This document shows, one piece after another, positions 55,609-64,000 of a stretch of DNA of 64,000 nt; the first letter of the stretch is position 1, and each line of letters starts with the position of its first letter. The stretch spans positions 78,805-142,804 of the forward strand of contig NZ_RYZH01000011.1 of NCBI RefSeq assembly GCF_003977685.1, given 5' to 3'. Source of the DNA: Tautonia sociabilis (GTDB lineage: Bacteria > Planctomycetota > Planctomycetia > Isosphaerales > Isosphaeraceae). Made by a program: the position numbers and the translations under genes. The notes beneath the pieces were generated by a model. That model had not been told where the DNA came from. It did not search any database and saw nothing but the letters and a program-made list of their open reading frames with translations.

Positions 55609-55883
55609 GGATTGCCTCGCAGCTCGATCGGGATGGGAGGTAGTCGCGGAGAAGGGACCCGCGCTTCCCCCGACTCTAGCGGCCTCTCCGCTCGATTGCG
55701 ATGCTCCGCTCTTTTGGCGTCGACCCTCTCGGATCGTCGAGGGGCGCTGGATCGACGATTCTGGCCATCCGGTCCCGCCCGCATCTTGGTACACTAATCG
55801 ATTCGCCCGAGAACGCATCGGCGAGCACCGATCGCGGCGTCCTAGCGCCGCATACCCACGATCCGATCGAAGGACGCATCAGG

Positions 55884-57605
55884 ATGGCAGAGCCGAGCAC
55901 CGACGGCCAGGGCTCCGGATTCAACGCGCTCGGCCTCGACGACCGCCTCGCGGAGCCGCTGGCCGCGTTGGGCTACGAGGAGCCGACACCGATCCAACGA
56001 GCGACGATCCCCCCTCTGATCGAGGGCCGAGACCTCGTCGGGCAGGCCGCCACCGGCACGGGAAAGACCGCCGCCTTCGCCTTACCCCTGCTGCATCGAC
56101 TGGGGATGCGGGGGGACGACCGCCCTCGTCCGAGCTCGCTGATCCTCGTGCCGACCCGAGAGCTGGCGATGCAGGTCGCCCAGGCGGTGCATCGTTACGG
56201 CAAGCCGCTGGGGGTGGACGTGCTGCCCATCTACGGCGGCCAGGCGTACGGCCCGCAGCTCCGGGCGCTGGGGAGGGGCGTCGACGTCGTGGTCGCGACC
56301 CCGGGTCGGGTGCTGGACCACATCAAGCGGGGCACGATGCCGCTGGACGGCCTCGCCACCGTCGTCCTCGACGAGGCGGACGAAATGCTCGACATGGGGT
56401 TCGCCGATGACATCGAGGCGATCCTTGCCGCCACTCCCGAGCAGCGTCAGACCGTCCTCTTCTCCGCGACCATGCCGCCTCGGATCGCCGGGATCGCGAA
56501 GCGGCACCTGAGCAACCCGGTGCAAATCACCATCGCCAAGGAGAAGCTCCCGGCCGGCGCCGTGCCGAAGGTGCGGCAAGTCGCCTACGTTGTGCCCCGG
56601 TCGTACAAGGTGGCCGCCCTGGGGAGGGTGCTCGACCTGGAGAATCCGGCCTCGGCGATCATCTTCTGCCGGCGCCGGGACGAGGTCGATCAGCTCGCGG
56701 AGACGCTCAACTCCCGGGGCTACCGCTCCGAATCGCTGCACGGGGGAATGACGCAGGATCAGCGCGACCGTGTGATGAAGCGGTTCCGCGCCGGCCAGGC
56801 CGACCTGCTGATCGCCACCGACGTGGCCGCCCGAGGGTTGGACATCGAGCACCTCTCGCACGTCGTCAACTACGACCCGCCCACCGAGGCGGAGTCGTAT
56901 GTCCACCGCATCGGCCGGGTCGGGAGAGCGGGCAGGGAGGGGGTGGCGATCACGCTGGCCGAGCCGCGCGAGCACCGCCTGCTCCAGAACTTCGAGCGGG
57001 CGACCAAGCGGAAGATCGAGCTGGCCCAGGTGCCCACCGTCGCCGACGTTCGCTCCCGTCGGCTCGACCTGACTCGGGCCGCCGTCCGGGAGGCGCTGCT
57101 GGAAGGGGACCTTGATCGCTTCCGGGTCGTGCTGGAGTCGCTGACCGGCGAGTTCGACATCATGGCCGTGAGCCTGGCTGCCCTGAAGCTGGCACACAAC
57201 GCCCTGGGCAACGACAGTGAGGACGAGCAGGAGATTCCGACGATCTCCCCTCGGGGCGATCGCCCTCCTCGGGATCGCCACCGACGCCCCACCCGCGAGC
57301 GCGGCCCTGCCGGCCCGGCCCGGGATCGGCGACCCGGGAGATCGGGGCCCGCATCGGGACGCTTCGGCTCGGGGGTCGCTCGATTGTTCATCGGCGCCGG
57401 CCGAGAGGCGGGCGTCCGGCCCGGCGACCTGGTTGGCGCCATCGCCAACGAGGCCGGCATCAGCGGCCGCCTGATCGGCGCGATCGAGATTGCCGACCGC
57501 TTCTCGTTCGTCGAGGTGCCCGAGGACGTCGCCGACGAGGTGGTCGCCGCCCTCCGGGCCAGCACGATCAAGGGCCGGAAGGTGACCGTGCGCCCGGCCG
57601 AGTGA
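55884..57605 (+). CDS. DEAD-box RNA helicase with DbpA-type RNA-binding end
   Basis: The protein has 573 residues. It has a Q motif PTPIQRATIP (about 32-41), Walker A AATGTGKT (about 54-61), PTRELA, DEAD in VLDEADEML (about 157-165), SAT in LFSATMP, ARGLDIE and HRIGRVGRAGREG. It is thus a complete RecA-like ATPase pair that unwinds short RNA duplexes. A linker rich in Arg, Pro and Gly (about 455-485) leads to a C-terminal domain from about 490 (VARLFIGAGREAGVRPGDLV to the end) that resembles the DbpA/CsdA RNA-binding domain. It probably acts in ribosome assembly or cold-stress RNA turnover. The ATG at 55884 is preceded by GAAGGA. Upstream TACACT at about 55790 could be a -10 box. Confidence 0.93.
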   Translation: MAEPSTDGQGSGFNALGLDDRLAEPLAALGYEEPTPIQRATIPPLIEGRDLVGQAATGTGKTAAFALPLLHRLGMRGDDRPRPSSLILVPTRELAMQVAQAVHRYGKPLGVDVLPIYGGQAYGPQLRALGRGVDVVVATPGRVLDHIKRGTMPLDGLATVVLDEADEMLDMGFADDIEAILAATPEQRQTVLFSATMPPRIAGIAKRHLSNPVQITIAKEKLPAGAVPKVRQVAYVVPRSYKVAALGRVLDLENPASAIIFCRRRDEVDQLAETLNSRGYRSESLHGGMTQDQRDRVMKRFRAGQADLLIATDVAARGLDIEHLSHVVNYDPPTEAESYVHRIGRVGRAGREGVAITLAEPREHRLLQNFERATKRKIELAQVPTVADVRSRRLDLTRAAVREALLEGDLDRFRVVLESLTGEFDIMAVSLAALKLAHNALGNDSEDEQEIPTISPRGDRPPRDRHRRPTRERGPAGPARDRRPGRSGPASGRFGSGVARLFIGAGREAGVRPGDLVGAIANEAGISGRLIGAIEIADRFSFVEVPEDVADEVVAALRASTIKGRKVTVRPAE

Positions 57606-57728
57606 CCCGAAGCAATCTGGCGGCGCGCCCGCTCACCCCGAGGGCGGTGGATGGTGGGCCTGCTTTCGGTCGTCCTGCTCCGTCTCCCTGGCGATCGAGA
57701 ACCGGGGATGGCCCGGCTCCGGCTCGGC

Positions 57729-57758
57729 TTGACGTAAGTGCAGTCAAGCTGCTAAAGT
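57729..57758 (+). promoter_or_regulatory. Possible sigma-70-type promoter of the secreted-protein gene
   Basis: TTGACG (57729-57734), an 18-base spacer, then TAAAGT (57753-57758). It lies 90 bp before the GTG start. A dyad GTCAAGCTGC crosses the spacer. The local A+T content is higher than in the flanks. Confidence 0.4.
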
Positions 57759-57847
57759 TGGTCAACATCCCTCGACGCGGCCTCCCTCGCGACCCTGCCG
57801 ATTCCGGTCCCTGTTCCGTCGTTCCCTCGATGCGGGAGGAGTCTTCC

Positions 57848-58843
57848 GTGCGACGCCATGTTCCCCTGATCGCCGCGCTCGGCCTCTGGCTTGTTGCCCC
57901 GATCGGCATCGGCGTGCCGGCCGGCCTGGCCCAGGACGAGGGGCCGACCCCGATCCCGGACTTCGCGCTCGACCAGACTTTGCCCACCGTCGAGGTCCCC
58001 CGAGGCGGACCCCGGGTGAACGAGACGGTCATCGACGCCACCCCGCTGCCCAGGGACAAAGCCCCCCAGATCGACTACCGGGACCAGCAGGCGAACTTCA
58101 CCATCGGTGAGCGGATCACCGGGCAGCAGAGTGGCGCCACCGGCATCATCCTGGCCGACGACGACCAGGGATTCGAGGGGACCCTGACCCTGGGACAGGT
58201 CACCGGCGAATTCAAGGAAGGAGAGCTGCTCTCCGGCTCGAACTCCGGCGCCGCGACCGCCGACTCCGGCCTCCGGGAAGGGGTCTGGGTGCTCGACTTC
58301 GCCTTCAAGCCGCTCCGGACCTGGACGATCGACATTCCCGGCAAGGGGCGTCGCACCATCCTCTACCTCTACTACCGGGTGATCAACCGAACCGGCAAGC
58401 CAAGGATGTTCGTCCCTCAGTTTTTCCTCGAGACTGACGAGGGGAAACGCTACCCCGACGTCGTGCTGCCCCAGGCGGTCGAGGTCGTCAGGGCTCGAGA
58501 ACACTCCAAGCCGCCGCTGCTGGGGGCCCCGATCCTCGGCGCCGTCCAGATCACCGGGATGATTCCCCCGAGCGAGAAGGAAGGGGTCGATGAGGCGGTT
58601 CACGGGGTCGCCGTCTGGATCCTCGACCGGGACATCGCCCGATCAGACTCGCTGTCAATCTACGTTCGCGGCCTCTCCGACGGCCTGCAGATCGCCGACG
58701 GGGGACCGGACGGCTCCGGAGACGAGGCGACCGTCAAGTACAAGACACTCCGGATCGACTTCGCCACCCCCGGCGACGAGTTCGACGTCCGAGAACGCGA
58801 GTTCCGCCTGAAGGCCCCGCCCTACGAGTGGGTCTATGACTGA
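57848..58843 (+). CDS. Secreted protein of unknown function with phage-fibre-like repeats
   Basis: The protein has 331 residues. The start is chosen at GTG 57848 because GGAGGAG lies 7 bases upstream and the product begins with an N-terminal signal (VRRHVPLIAALGLWLVAP, cut likely after GLAQ near residue 28). The mature part includes FTIGERITGQQSGATGIILA and GEFKEGELLSGSNSGAATA (about residues 85-140), a G-x-x-x-x-G-x-x-SGA pattern also seen in phage fibre and tail proteins, then a beta-rich domain with the cell-surface-like KPRMFVPQFFLETDEGKRYPD text. No catalytic motif or named family is recognised. The gene is followed by a hairpin terminator and converges on queC. Confidence 0.8.
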   Translation: MRRHVPLIAALGLWLVAPIGIGVPAGLAQDEGPTPIPDFALDQTLPTVEVPRGGPRVNETVIDATPLPRDKAPQIDYRDQQANFTIGERITGQQSGATGIILADDDQGFEGTLTLGQVTGEFKEGELLSGSNSGAATADSGLREGVWVLDFAFKPLRTWTIDIPGKGRRTILYLYYRVINRTGKPRMFVPQFFLETDEGKRYPDVVLPQAVEVVRAREHSKPPLLGAPILGAVQITGMIPPSEKEGVDEAVHGVAVWILDRDIARSDSLSIYVRGLSDGLQIADGGPDGSGDEATVKYKTLRIDFATPGDEFDVREREFRLKAPPYEWVYD

Positions 58844-58887
58844 TCCCGCAGCTCCGTCGAAACCCGATCGGCGTTTCGCCTTCGGAG

Positions 58888-58915
58888 CGGCGACGGGGAC
58901 CAATCCCCGTCGCCG
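58888..58915. terminator. Hairpin terminator between the secreted-protein gene and queC
   Basis: A perfect 12-bp stem, CGGCGACGGGGA (58888-58899) with TCCCCGTCGCCG (58904-58915), and loop CCAA, placed between convergent stops at 58843 and 58951. On the plus strand it is followed by TTCGGTCGTTCG, with only a weak U run. Confidence 0.65.
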
Positions 58916-58950
58916 TTCGGTCGTTCGACCCGTGCCTTGGCCTGGCTGGT

Positions 58951-59658
58951 TCAGCCGCCGACGTCGGGCCGATACTCGACCGGGTCCTTGAGCCCAAGCC
59001 GGCCGAAGGCGGCCAGTCGGAGCCGGCACGAGTCGCACCGACCACAGGACCGACCCTGACCGTCGGGGTCGTAACAGCTGTGGGTCAGCCCGTAGTCGAC
59101 CCCGAGTTCGACTCCCCGGAGGATGATCTCGTCCTTGGTCTTCTTCAGCAGGGGGGCGTGGATGCGGTATCTCCCCGACCCCTCGACGCCCGCCTTGGTC
59201 GCCAGCCCGGCCAGGCGCTCGAAGGCGGCGAGGAATTCGGGACGGCAATCCGGATAGCCCGAATAGTCGACGCAGTTGACTCCGATGAAGAGATCAAAGG
59301 CGCCGATCGCCTCGGCCCAGGCCAGGGCCATCGAGAGGAAGATGGTGTTCCGGGCCGGGACGTACGTCACCGGAATCCCGGCGGCCATCTCGTCCTCCTC
59401 GCGATCCTTGGGCACGGCGATGGCATCGGTCAGGGCGCTGCCGCCAAAGGCCCGAAGGTCGATCTCCAATTCGACATGCCGTTCGACCCCCATCGCGGAG
59501 GCGACCCGCCGCGCCGCCTCCCGCTCGACGGCGTGGCGCTGACCGTAGAGGATCGTCAGCGCATAGGGGGCGTAACCCAGGGCGAGGGACTCGGCAAGGA
59601 CGGTCGTCGAGTCCAACCCGCCGCTGAGCAGCACAACGGCCTTGGGGCGATTGCTCAT
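58951..59658 (-). CDS. queC: 7-cyano-7-deazaguanine synthase
   Basis: This 235-residue enzyme makes preQ0 from 7-carboxy-7-deazaguanine, ammonia and ATP in the queuosine/deazapurine pathway. The PP-loop ATPase motif LSGGLDSTT is at 11-19, followed by [14 protein letters not shown] and [10 protein letters not shown]. The zinc cysteines are in [19 protein letters not shown] (about 195-213), giving the four ligands expected. Length and order match the family throughout. The ATG at 59658 starts [13 protein letters not shown]. It lies 91 bp from the ECF sigma gene on the same strand, but a shared transcript is not indicated. No other que genes are in the window. Confidence 0.96.
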   Translation of the reverse strand: MSNRPKAVVLLSGGLDSTTVLAESLALGYAPYALTILYGQRHAVEREAARRVASAMGVERHVELEIDLRAFGGSALTDAIAVPKDREEDEMAAGIPVTYVPARNTIFLSMALAWAEAIGAFDLFIGVNCVDYSGYPDCRPEFLAAFERLAGLATKAGVEGSGRYRIHAPLLKKTKDEIILRGVELGVDYGLTHSCYDPDGQGRSCGRCDSCRLRLAAFGRLGLKDPVEYRPDVGG

Positions 59659-59749
59659 GAGGGCCTCCGGTCTCCTTGCCTCCCCGGTCGGAGCCCCCCT
59701 ATGGTGGTGCCGGGGGAGGGCGGAGGCAAGTCCGAAATCCCTCGGAGGC

Positions 59750-60373
59750 TCAGGGGACGGCCCTCATCTGCCGTCGAAGGCGGGCCAGGGCCCGGGCCCA
59801 CAGCTTCTTCACGCTGTCTTCGGTACGGCCCATCCGCTTGGAGATCTCCGGGAAGCTCATCCCTTCCAGGTGGCGGAGGACGATCACCTCGCGGTAGTCC
59901 TCGCTCAGGTCGCGAAGGGCCTCGGCGAGGATGACGGCCTGTTCCCGGCGCGAGGCGTGCTGGCTGGGAGTTTCCTGCTGGGCCATCAGGCCGCGATCGG
60001 AGACGCGGGAGAGCTCGCTGAACGAGTCGATCAGCTCGCGCTCCAGGTTCATGTCCCGCCGTTGGGTGCCGAAGTAGTGGCGGATCACATTGGCGAGGTT
60101 GGCGGCGAGGATCCGGCGGAGCCAGGCGGCGAATTCCTTCTCGGTCGTCCCCCGGAACTGCTCGAAGTCGCGATGGGCCTCCAGGAAGGTTTCCTGGACC
60201 AGATCGGCCGGGTCGACCTTGCCGCGCAACCGGGCGCCGACCTGGAAGCGGGAGAGCAACATCAGGTCGTCGCGGTATCGCTCCAAGAGGCGCCCGAGCG
60301 CCTCGACGTCGCCGTTCCTGGCCCGGACGAGCAGCACCAGGCGGGGGTCCGGTTCGGGTCCGTGATCGAGCAT
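59750..60373 (-). CDS. ECF-type RNA polymerase sigma factor
   Basis: This 207-residue sigma-70 family protein has region 2 at about 20-95 ([20 protein letters not shown]) and region 4 at about 140-200 ([13 protein letters not shown], then [20 protein letters not shown]). It is of the same layout as the sigma factor at 908-1534 but the two are clearly different paralogues. The ATG at 60373 is used; the frame is open upstream but without similarity. GGAGGGA is found about 14 bp before it. It is divergent from the DUF1559 gene, with 487 bp between them, and could regulate it. No adjacent anti-sigma gene was found. Confidence 0.9.
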   Translation of the reverse strand: MLDHGPEPDPRLVLLVRARNGDVEALGRLLERYRDDLMLLSRFQVGARLRGKVDPADLVQETFLEAHRDFEQFRGTTEKEFAAWLRRILAANLANVIRHYFGTQRRDMNLERELIDSFSELSRVSDRGLMAQQETPSQHASRREQAVILAEALRDLSEDYREVIVLRHLEGMSFPEISKRMGRTEDSVKKLWARALARLRRQMRAVP

Positions 60374-60860
60374 TCGCGTGCTCCGATTCCCTCCGGGGTC
60401 ATCGGTCGTCCGCCGGCCGTCTCGTCCCGCCCCAGCGTCTCGCATCGAGATCGCCCCGAATTCGATCGGGCAAGCCGATCCTCCTCTCTCGCCTCAGGAA
60501 CTAGGTCTGCGGGGCCGATCCGCCGACCCGGGCCTCCCGAACCAGCTCGCGTCCCCAATCAGGGCACGGAGGGGGGACCGGTCGGGCCGCGCTTTTGCCC
60601 AGGGGATCGTCGCCAGGCTCGAGAGGCCCGTGCCCAGCAGACACGCTCGATCGGGTCGAGGCTCGCGGACCCGGGGTCGGTGAGGGACCGCAACACGGCA
60701 AAGAAGTTCATGGATTCTTCCTCGCGTTGGGCCACCGCGTCGAGTAGATTGCAATCACCTGGGGATTCTCCCCCTGAAGCGACAACGCTCTGTTGTCGAA
60801 CGACCCTCTCTCCCATCCCGCTGGTTGCCTGAAGCTCCCGGCCTTGACGAGGTTGCGCCC
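60374..60860. other. 487-bp divergent intergenic region
   Basis: It holds the promoters of the ECF sigma gene and the DUF1559 gene. An inverted repeat CGACAAC-GCTCT-GTTGTCG (60780-60798) lies 62 bp before the DUF1559 start and could be an operator or a mRNA leader hairpin. Nothing else is recognised. Confidence 0.55.
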
Positions 60861-61880
60861 ATGCTTCGTTCGCGACGCGCCTTCACCCTGATTGAATTGC
60901 TGGTGGTCATCGCGATCATCGGCGTCCTGATTGCACTGCTTCTGCCCGCGGTCCAGGCGGCCCGAGAGGCGGCCCGGAGGGCTCAATGCACCAACAACCT
61001 GAAGCAACTGGGACTGGCGCTCCACAATTACAACGACATCCACGGGACGCTGGCCCCCGGGCGGATTTGGGCCCCGCGTCCCGGTCGAGGTCCGAATGAT
61101 TTTCCGACGATCTTCTCCGGGACCCAAAACACGACCTGGTTCATCCTGATGCTTCCGCAGTTCGAGCAGCAGGCCTTGTATGACGCCTTCAATTTCACGC
61201 TTGGTGCGGAAGGATTCGCCGGACCGGGGCTGGCACCCGCCGAGGGGTTCTTCGCCAACAGCACGGTGTCTGCGACCAAGATCGGCCTTTTTCAGTGCCC
61301 GAGCGACGAGGAACGCATGTTCCAAATTACTCCTCAATACGCCGGAGGGCTGCTGAGCGGGCCGAGGTTGACCAAGGGGAATTACGCGGTGAGCTGGGGG
61401 AACACGAACTGGGGCCAGCGGGCGGTCGGGACTCAGCAGTACTTGCAATCGGCGTTCGGCCACAAGGCGGTCCGGCTCGCCGAGGTCCGCGATGGCACCA
61501 GCAACACGGTGTTCATCGCGGAAGTGCTTCAGGGGGACCTCTATGATGTCCGGGGCGTGATGTGGTCGAGCGTGCCCGGAGGGGCTTCGTTCATGACCCG
61601 GTTCGCACCAAACCAGTTCCAGGATTATCTCGGACTGGTTTCCGGAGGCGACTACCTCAACCAGCCGATCTTCTGCGTCCCCGAGGACCGCATGCCCTGC
61701 ACCAGCGCCAACAGCGACAACAACGCCTTCGCGGCCGCCCGAAGCCGCCATCCCGGCGGGATCAATGTCGTGCTCGGGGACGGGTCGGTCCGATTTCTGA
61801 AGAACACCGTCTCCCATCCGATCTGGCTGGCCTTGAACACGATCAAGGCGGGCGAGGTCATCAGCGCCGACCAGTATTGA
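60861..61880 (+). CDS. DUF1559 pilin-like protein with H-x9-DG end
   Basis: This 339-residue protein has an N-terminal prepilin-type signal and helix: RRAFTLIELLVVIAIIGVLI (residues 5-24), then LLLPAVQAAREAARRAQC. The C-terminus ends in the H-x9-DG motif (RHPGGINVVLGDGSVRFL), which marks the DUF1559 family, one of the largest in planctomycetes. The central part is the family's beta-rich domain (NNLKQLGLALHNYND, then FQCPSDEE). It probably forms type II/IV-pilus-like pseudopilin filaments or surface proteins; the actual function is not settled. The ATG at 60861 sits just before the LRSRRAFTL signal; an upstream ATG at 60825 adds 12 residues. Confidence 0.94.
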   Translation: MLRSRRAFTLIELLVVIAIIGVLIALLLPAVQAAREAARRAQCTNNLKQLGLALHNYNDIHGTLAPGRIWAPRPGRGPNDFPTIFSGTQNTTWFILMLPQFEQQALYDAFNFTLGAEGFAGPGLAPAEGFFANSTVSATKIGLFQCPSDEERMFQITPQYAGGLLSGPRLTKGNYAVSWGNTNWGQRAVGTQQYLQSAFGHKAVRLAEVRDGTSNTVFIAEVLQGDLYDVRGVMWSSVPGGASFMTRFAPNQFQDYLGLVSGGDYLNQPIFCVPEDRMPCTSANSDNNAFAAARSRHPGGINVVLGDGSVRFLKNTVSHPIWLALNTIKAGEVISADQY

Positions 61881-61975
61881 TCGCGGGCGGGCTCCCGGAT
61901 CGATCGGCGAGAGGCATCCTCCGGTCTGGCTCGATCCGATCGGCGAGGAGCCGAGATCGAGACTCGGATCAACGA

Positions 61976-62689
61976 TCACCAGGCGGCCTGGAGCAACTCG
62001 GCCATCGCCTGCTCGTCGCAGGGGCGAGGATTGGTCCTGTGGCAGTGGTCGAGCATCGCGAGGCGAGCGTAGTGGGGGATCCGGTCGCGATCCAGGCCGT
62101 CGACCTCCCCCAGGCGATGGGGCAGGGGAAGCCGGGCGAGCAGGATCTCGCTGAGGGAGATCAGGTGGCCGGGGCCGTCGCCGGATCGGCCCAGGCCGAG
62201 CTGTGCCGCGAGCACGGCCAGCCGGGGGCGAGCCGCCTCCAGGTTGAACCGGAGGGCGTGGGGCAGCAGGATCGCGTTGAGCGTGCCGTGATGCGCCCGG
62301 CCCTCGCCGCCGAGGGCGTGGGAGAGGGAGTGGATCACGCCGAGCCCTTTGTGGAAACTGATGCCGCCGAGCAGGGCCCCCATCATCATTGACCGTCGGG
62401 CGTCGCGATCGGAGCCGTCCTGGACGCTCGGCTCCAGTCCCCGGGTGACGTACCGGATCCCCTCCAGGGCGATGCCGTCGCAGATGGGATGGAAGGTGGT
62501 GGAGAGGTAGCTCTCGATGCAGTGAGCCAGGGCGTCCATTCCCGTCCCGGCGGTGAGGACCGGAGGCAGGCCGAGCGTCAGCTCGGGGTCGCAGATCGCG
62601 ACGCTTGGGAGCAGGTGAGGGCTGAGCGCGATGGTCTTCCGTCCGGTCTGAGGGAGCTGGATCAAGGGTATCCGTCCGGTGAAGACCAT
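61976..62689 (-). pseudogene. Iron-containing alcohol dehydrogenase, 5'-truncated
   Basis: The 237 residues correspond to the C-terminal ~60% of an iron-dependent ADH (family length ~380). Metal ligands are present: Asp and His in GTGMDALAHCIESY, HSLSHALGG and HGTLNAILLPH. The N-terminal Rossmann half, including GGG and the nucleotide-binding part, is absent. At the 5' end IPLIQLP runs directly into QTGRKTIALSPHLLPS; relatives have about 20 residues here (TTAGTGSEV and following), so an internal deletion is also likely. The truncation ends 42 bp from the recombinase stop. The product may still be translated from ATG 62689 but cannot bind cofactor. Insertion of the neighbouring mobile DNA is the likely cause. 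Confidence 0.75.
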
Positions 62690-62731
62690 CCTTGACGCCC
62701 GCGCGGCCCGAGCGCAGGGCGGCCCTGGCCG

Positions 62732-63304
62732 TCAGCCGGCGGCCAGGATGCGGCGGACCGACGTCCGGCCGATCCCCAGTCGCCGCGCGATCTCCGCGTG
62801 GCTCACCCGCTCGGCCTTGAGCCGGAGGACCTCGGCCGACTTCAACGACGCGGTCGGCGGGCGGCCATGGGGACGGCCTTCCCGCCGGGCCTGGGCGATC
62901 CCGGCCCGGACCCGCTCGCGGAGGATCTCCCGCTCGAACTCCGCGAAGACCGCCACCATGCCGGCCAACGCCCGGCCAGTCGGGGTGGTCAGGTCCAGCG
63001 CCTCGGTCAGCGACACGAAGCCGACGCCGAGTTCGGTCAACTCGCGCAGCGTCACTACCAGGTCGGGCAGGGAGCGGCCCCAGCGGTCCAGCCGCCAGAC
63101 CACCACGGCGTCGACCTCGCGGCGGCGGGCGTCCCTCAGCAGGGACTCACGCCCGGCTCGCTCCCTCGCCCCCGAGCCGATGTCCTCGACCCGTCTGGCG
63201 AGGTCCCAGCCACGGTCCCTGATGTAGGCCGTCATCGCCTCGACCTGCATCCCGAGGGTCTGCTGGTCGTGCGTCGAGACCCGGGCGTAGAGTGCGGCGC
63301 GCAT
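62732..63304 (-). CDS. Serine recombinase (resolvase/invertase type)
   Basis: This 190-residue protein has an N-terminal catalytic domain whose first residues read MRAALYARVSTHDQQTLG, the nucleophile being Ser 10. Arginines follow in DRWGRSLPDL, and the E-helix is EFEREILRERVRAGI (about 123-137). The C-terminal helix-turn-helix is SHAEIARRLGIGRTSVRRIL (about 168-187). It is a short Tn3-resolvase/Gin-type enzyme that would bind and cleave paired recombination sites in DNA. It lies 97 bp from the IS66 transposase on the same strand and 42 bp from the truncated ADH, so it is probably the accessory recombinase of a mobile element. The gene is complete. Confidence 0.93.
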   Translation of the reverse strand: MRAALYARVSTHDQQTLGMQVEAMTAYIRDRGWDLARRVEDIGSGARERAGRESLLRDARRREVDAVVVWRLDRWGRSLPDLVVTLRELTELGVGFVSLTEALDLTTPTGRALAGMVAVFAEFEREILRERVRAGIAQARREGRPHGRPPTASLKSAEVLRLKAERVSHAEIARRLGIGRTSVRRILAAG

Positions 63305-63318
63305 GGGCCGGCCCTCCC

Positions 63319-63417
63319 TGGCCGAAAACCCCCGCCGGACCGGGGCCGTCGGGCCCCGGATCTCCTGCCGTCGCCGGGCCCACCGCGGGGGTGGCCGTTA
63401 ACTATCCCTTTCGGCCA
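63319..63417. repeat. Hairpin and inverted repeat between recombinase and IS66 genes
   Basis: TGGCCGAAA (63319-63327) is matched by TTTCGGCCA (63409-63417). Inside, CCGGGGCC (63340-63347) pairs with GGCCCCGG (63352-63359) with a GTCG loop. It may be part of an IS end or a recombination site for the serine recombinase; there is no U run. Confidence 0.5.
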
Positions 63418-64000
63418 CCCGCCGCCCCCGGCAACACCCGGCGGTCCGGCAGCAGGTCATCGACGCGGCTCGCCGGGTGGGTGCTGACCCGGTCGAGCAC
63501 GTCGCGGAGGTAGGCGAACGGCTCGTTGCCGTTGCGCTTGCAGGACTGGACCAGGCTCATCAGCGTCGCCGCCGTCCGGCCGCCGCGGTCGCTGCCCAGG
63601 TGCAGCCAGTTCTTCCGCCCCACCGCGACCGGCCGCAGGGCGTTTTCGACCGCGTTGTTGTCGATCGCCAGATACGGCGACTCCAGATACCGGCTCAGCT
63701 CCGCCCGGTTCGACAGGGCGTAAGCGATCGCCTCCCCGATCGGGCTCCTCGGCAGCACCTTCGCCGACTCGTCGTCCAGCCACGACCACAGCGACTCCAG
63801 CAGCGGTCGCGACCGCTCGCCCCGCGCCGCCATCAGCCGGTCGTCGCCCCAGCCGCCTCCCTTGGCCTCGCGTTCGACGTCGTAGAGCCGGCCGATCCAC
63901 GCCAACGCCGCGTGCGACCGCTCCGGGTCGCTGGTGCGGGCCTCGTAGAACTTCCGCCGCGCGTGCGCCCAGCAGCCGACGGCGACCAGGCCGCGGGCGT
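63402..64000 (-). CDS. IS66 family transposase (TnpC), C-terminal part
   Basis: This is the C-terminal ~200 residues of an IS66-type transposase. The frame runs without stop to the right edge, so the N-terminus is outside the window. At the edge the translation reads GCWAHARRKFYEARTSDPERSH. The later text LAIDNNAVENALRPVAVGRKNWLH carries the catalytic Glu (NNAVENALRP) and GRTAATLMSLVQSCKRNGNE is the typical IS66 end. It probably belongs to the element that ends left of the recombinase gene; the terminal inverted repeat cannot be verified without the right end. The companion TnpA and TnpB genes should lie outside the window. Confidence 0.92.
   Translation of the reverse strand, partial: ARGLVAVGCWAHARRKFYEARTSDPERSHAALAWIGRLYDVEREAKGGGWGDDRLMAARGERSRPLLESLWSWLDDESAKVLPRSPIGEAIAYALSNRAELSRYLESPYLAIDNNAVENALRPVAVGRKNWLHLGSDRGGRTAATLMSLVQSCKRNGNEPFAYLRDVLDRVSTHPASRVDDLLPDRRVLPGAAGGRKG

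Noticed and set aside
60494..60816. Small minus-strand frames before the DUF1559 gene
   Set aside because: No ribosome site, no recognised domain, Arg/Pro-rich composition; they lie in a promoter region.

Overview
The window is high-GC bacterial chromosome that reads as Planctomycetota, most likely family Isosphaeraceae (Tautonia/Singulisphaera-like; the genus is a guess). The lineage call rests on several markers: a DUF1559 pilin-like protein with an H-x9-DG end, a DUF1549/DUF1553 plus DUF1501 pair, a giant secreted protein with an LExRxLL-type N-terminal motif, a HYExO-like gene, two ECF sigma factors and a large TPR protein. No rRNA, tRNA or CRISPR array was seen.

Layout. 1-5155: the 3' end of nuoN, an ECF sigma factor, and an ATGA-coupled pair made of a YgiQ-type radical SAM protein and an RsmB-like protein that has lost its catalytic cysteines. 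5156-9173: a gene-poor accessory stretch with a duplicated intergenic motif, a small membrane protein, a frameshifted RAYT transposase bracketed by inverted REP-like hairpins, a GT2 glycosyltransferase and a 29-bp tandem repeat. 9174-14149: DUF971, the DUF1501 and DUF1549/1553 pair, and a 7Fe ferredoxin. 14507-25153: one 3548-residue secreted subtilase-like/beta-helix protein. 25707-26342: a HAD phosphatase.

26653-37141 is the most unusual block. A minus-strand gene string runs from a membrane cytochrome b-like protein and a membrane-anchored decaheme cytochrome c to a HoxEF-type NADH-binding flavoprotein, a HoxU-like iron-sulfur protein carrying two cyclic-nucleotide-binding domains plus a four-cluster ferredoxin module, and a soluble transhydrogenase. 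A pentaheme cytochrome c diverges from it. Together these look like a soluble or peripheral NAD(P)H diaphorase tied to multiheme electron transfer, with a built-in ligand sensor.

37434-44392 holds a pentose-phosphate string (transketolase, rpiA, gnd) followed by an MGH1-like glycoside hydrolase. 44584-48946 holds a HYExO-like protein, a tiny membrane protein, bioB, a FabF-like ketoacyl synthase and bioF, the last two ATGA-coupled, which suggests a biotin locus with its own condensing enzyme. 49109-61880 holds a 1531-residue TPR protein, a Gfo/Idh/MocA oxidoreductase, a DEAD-box helicase, a secreted protein of unknown function, queC, a second ECF sigma factor and the DUF1559 protein. From 61976 to the end lies a broken iron-dependent alcohol dehydrogenase next to a serine recombinase and the 3' part of an IS66 transposase, so the right edge is a mobile-element junction.
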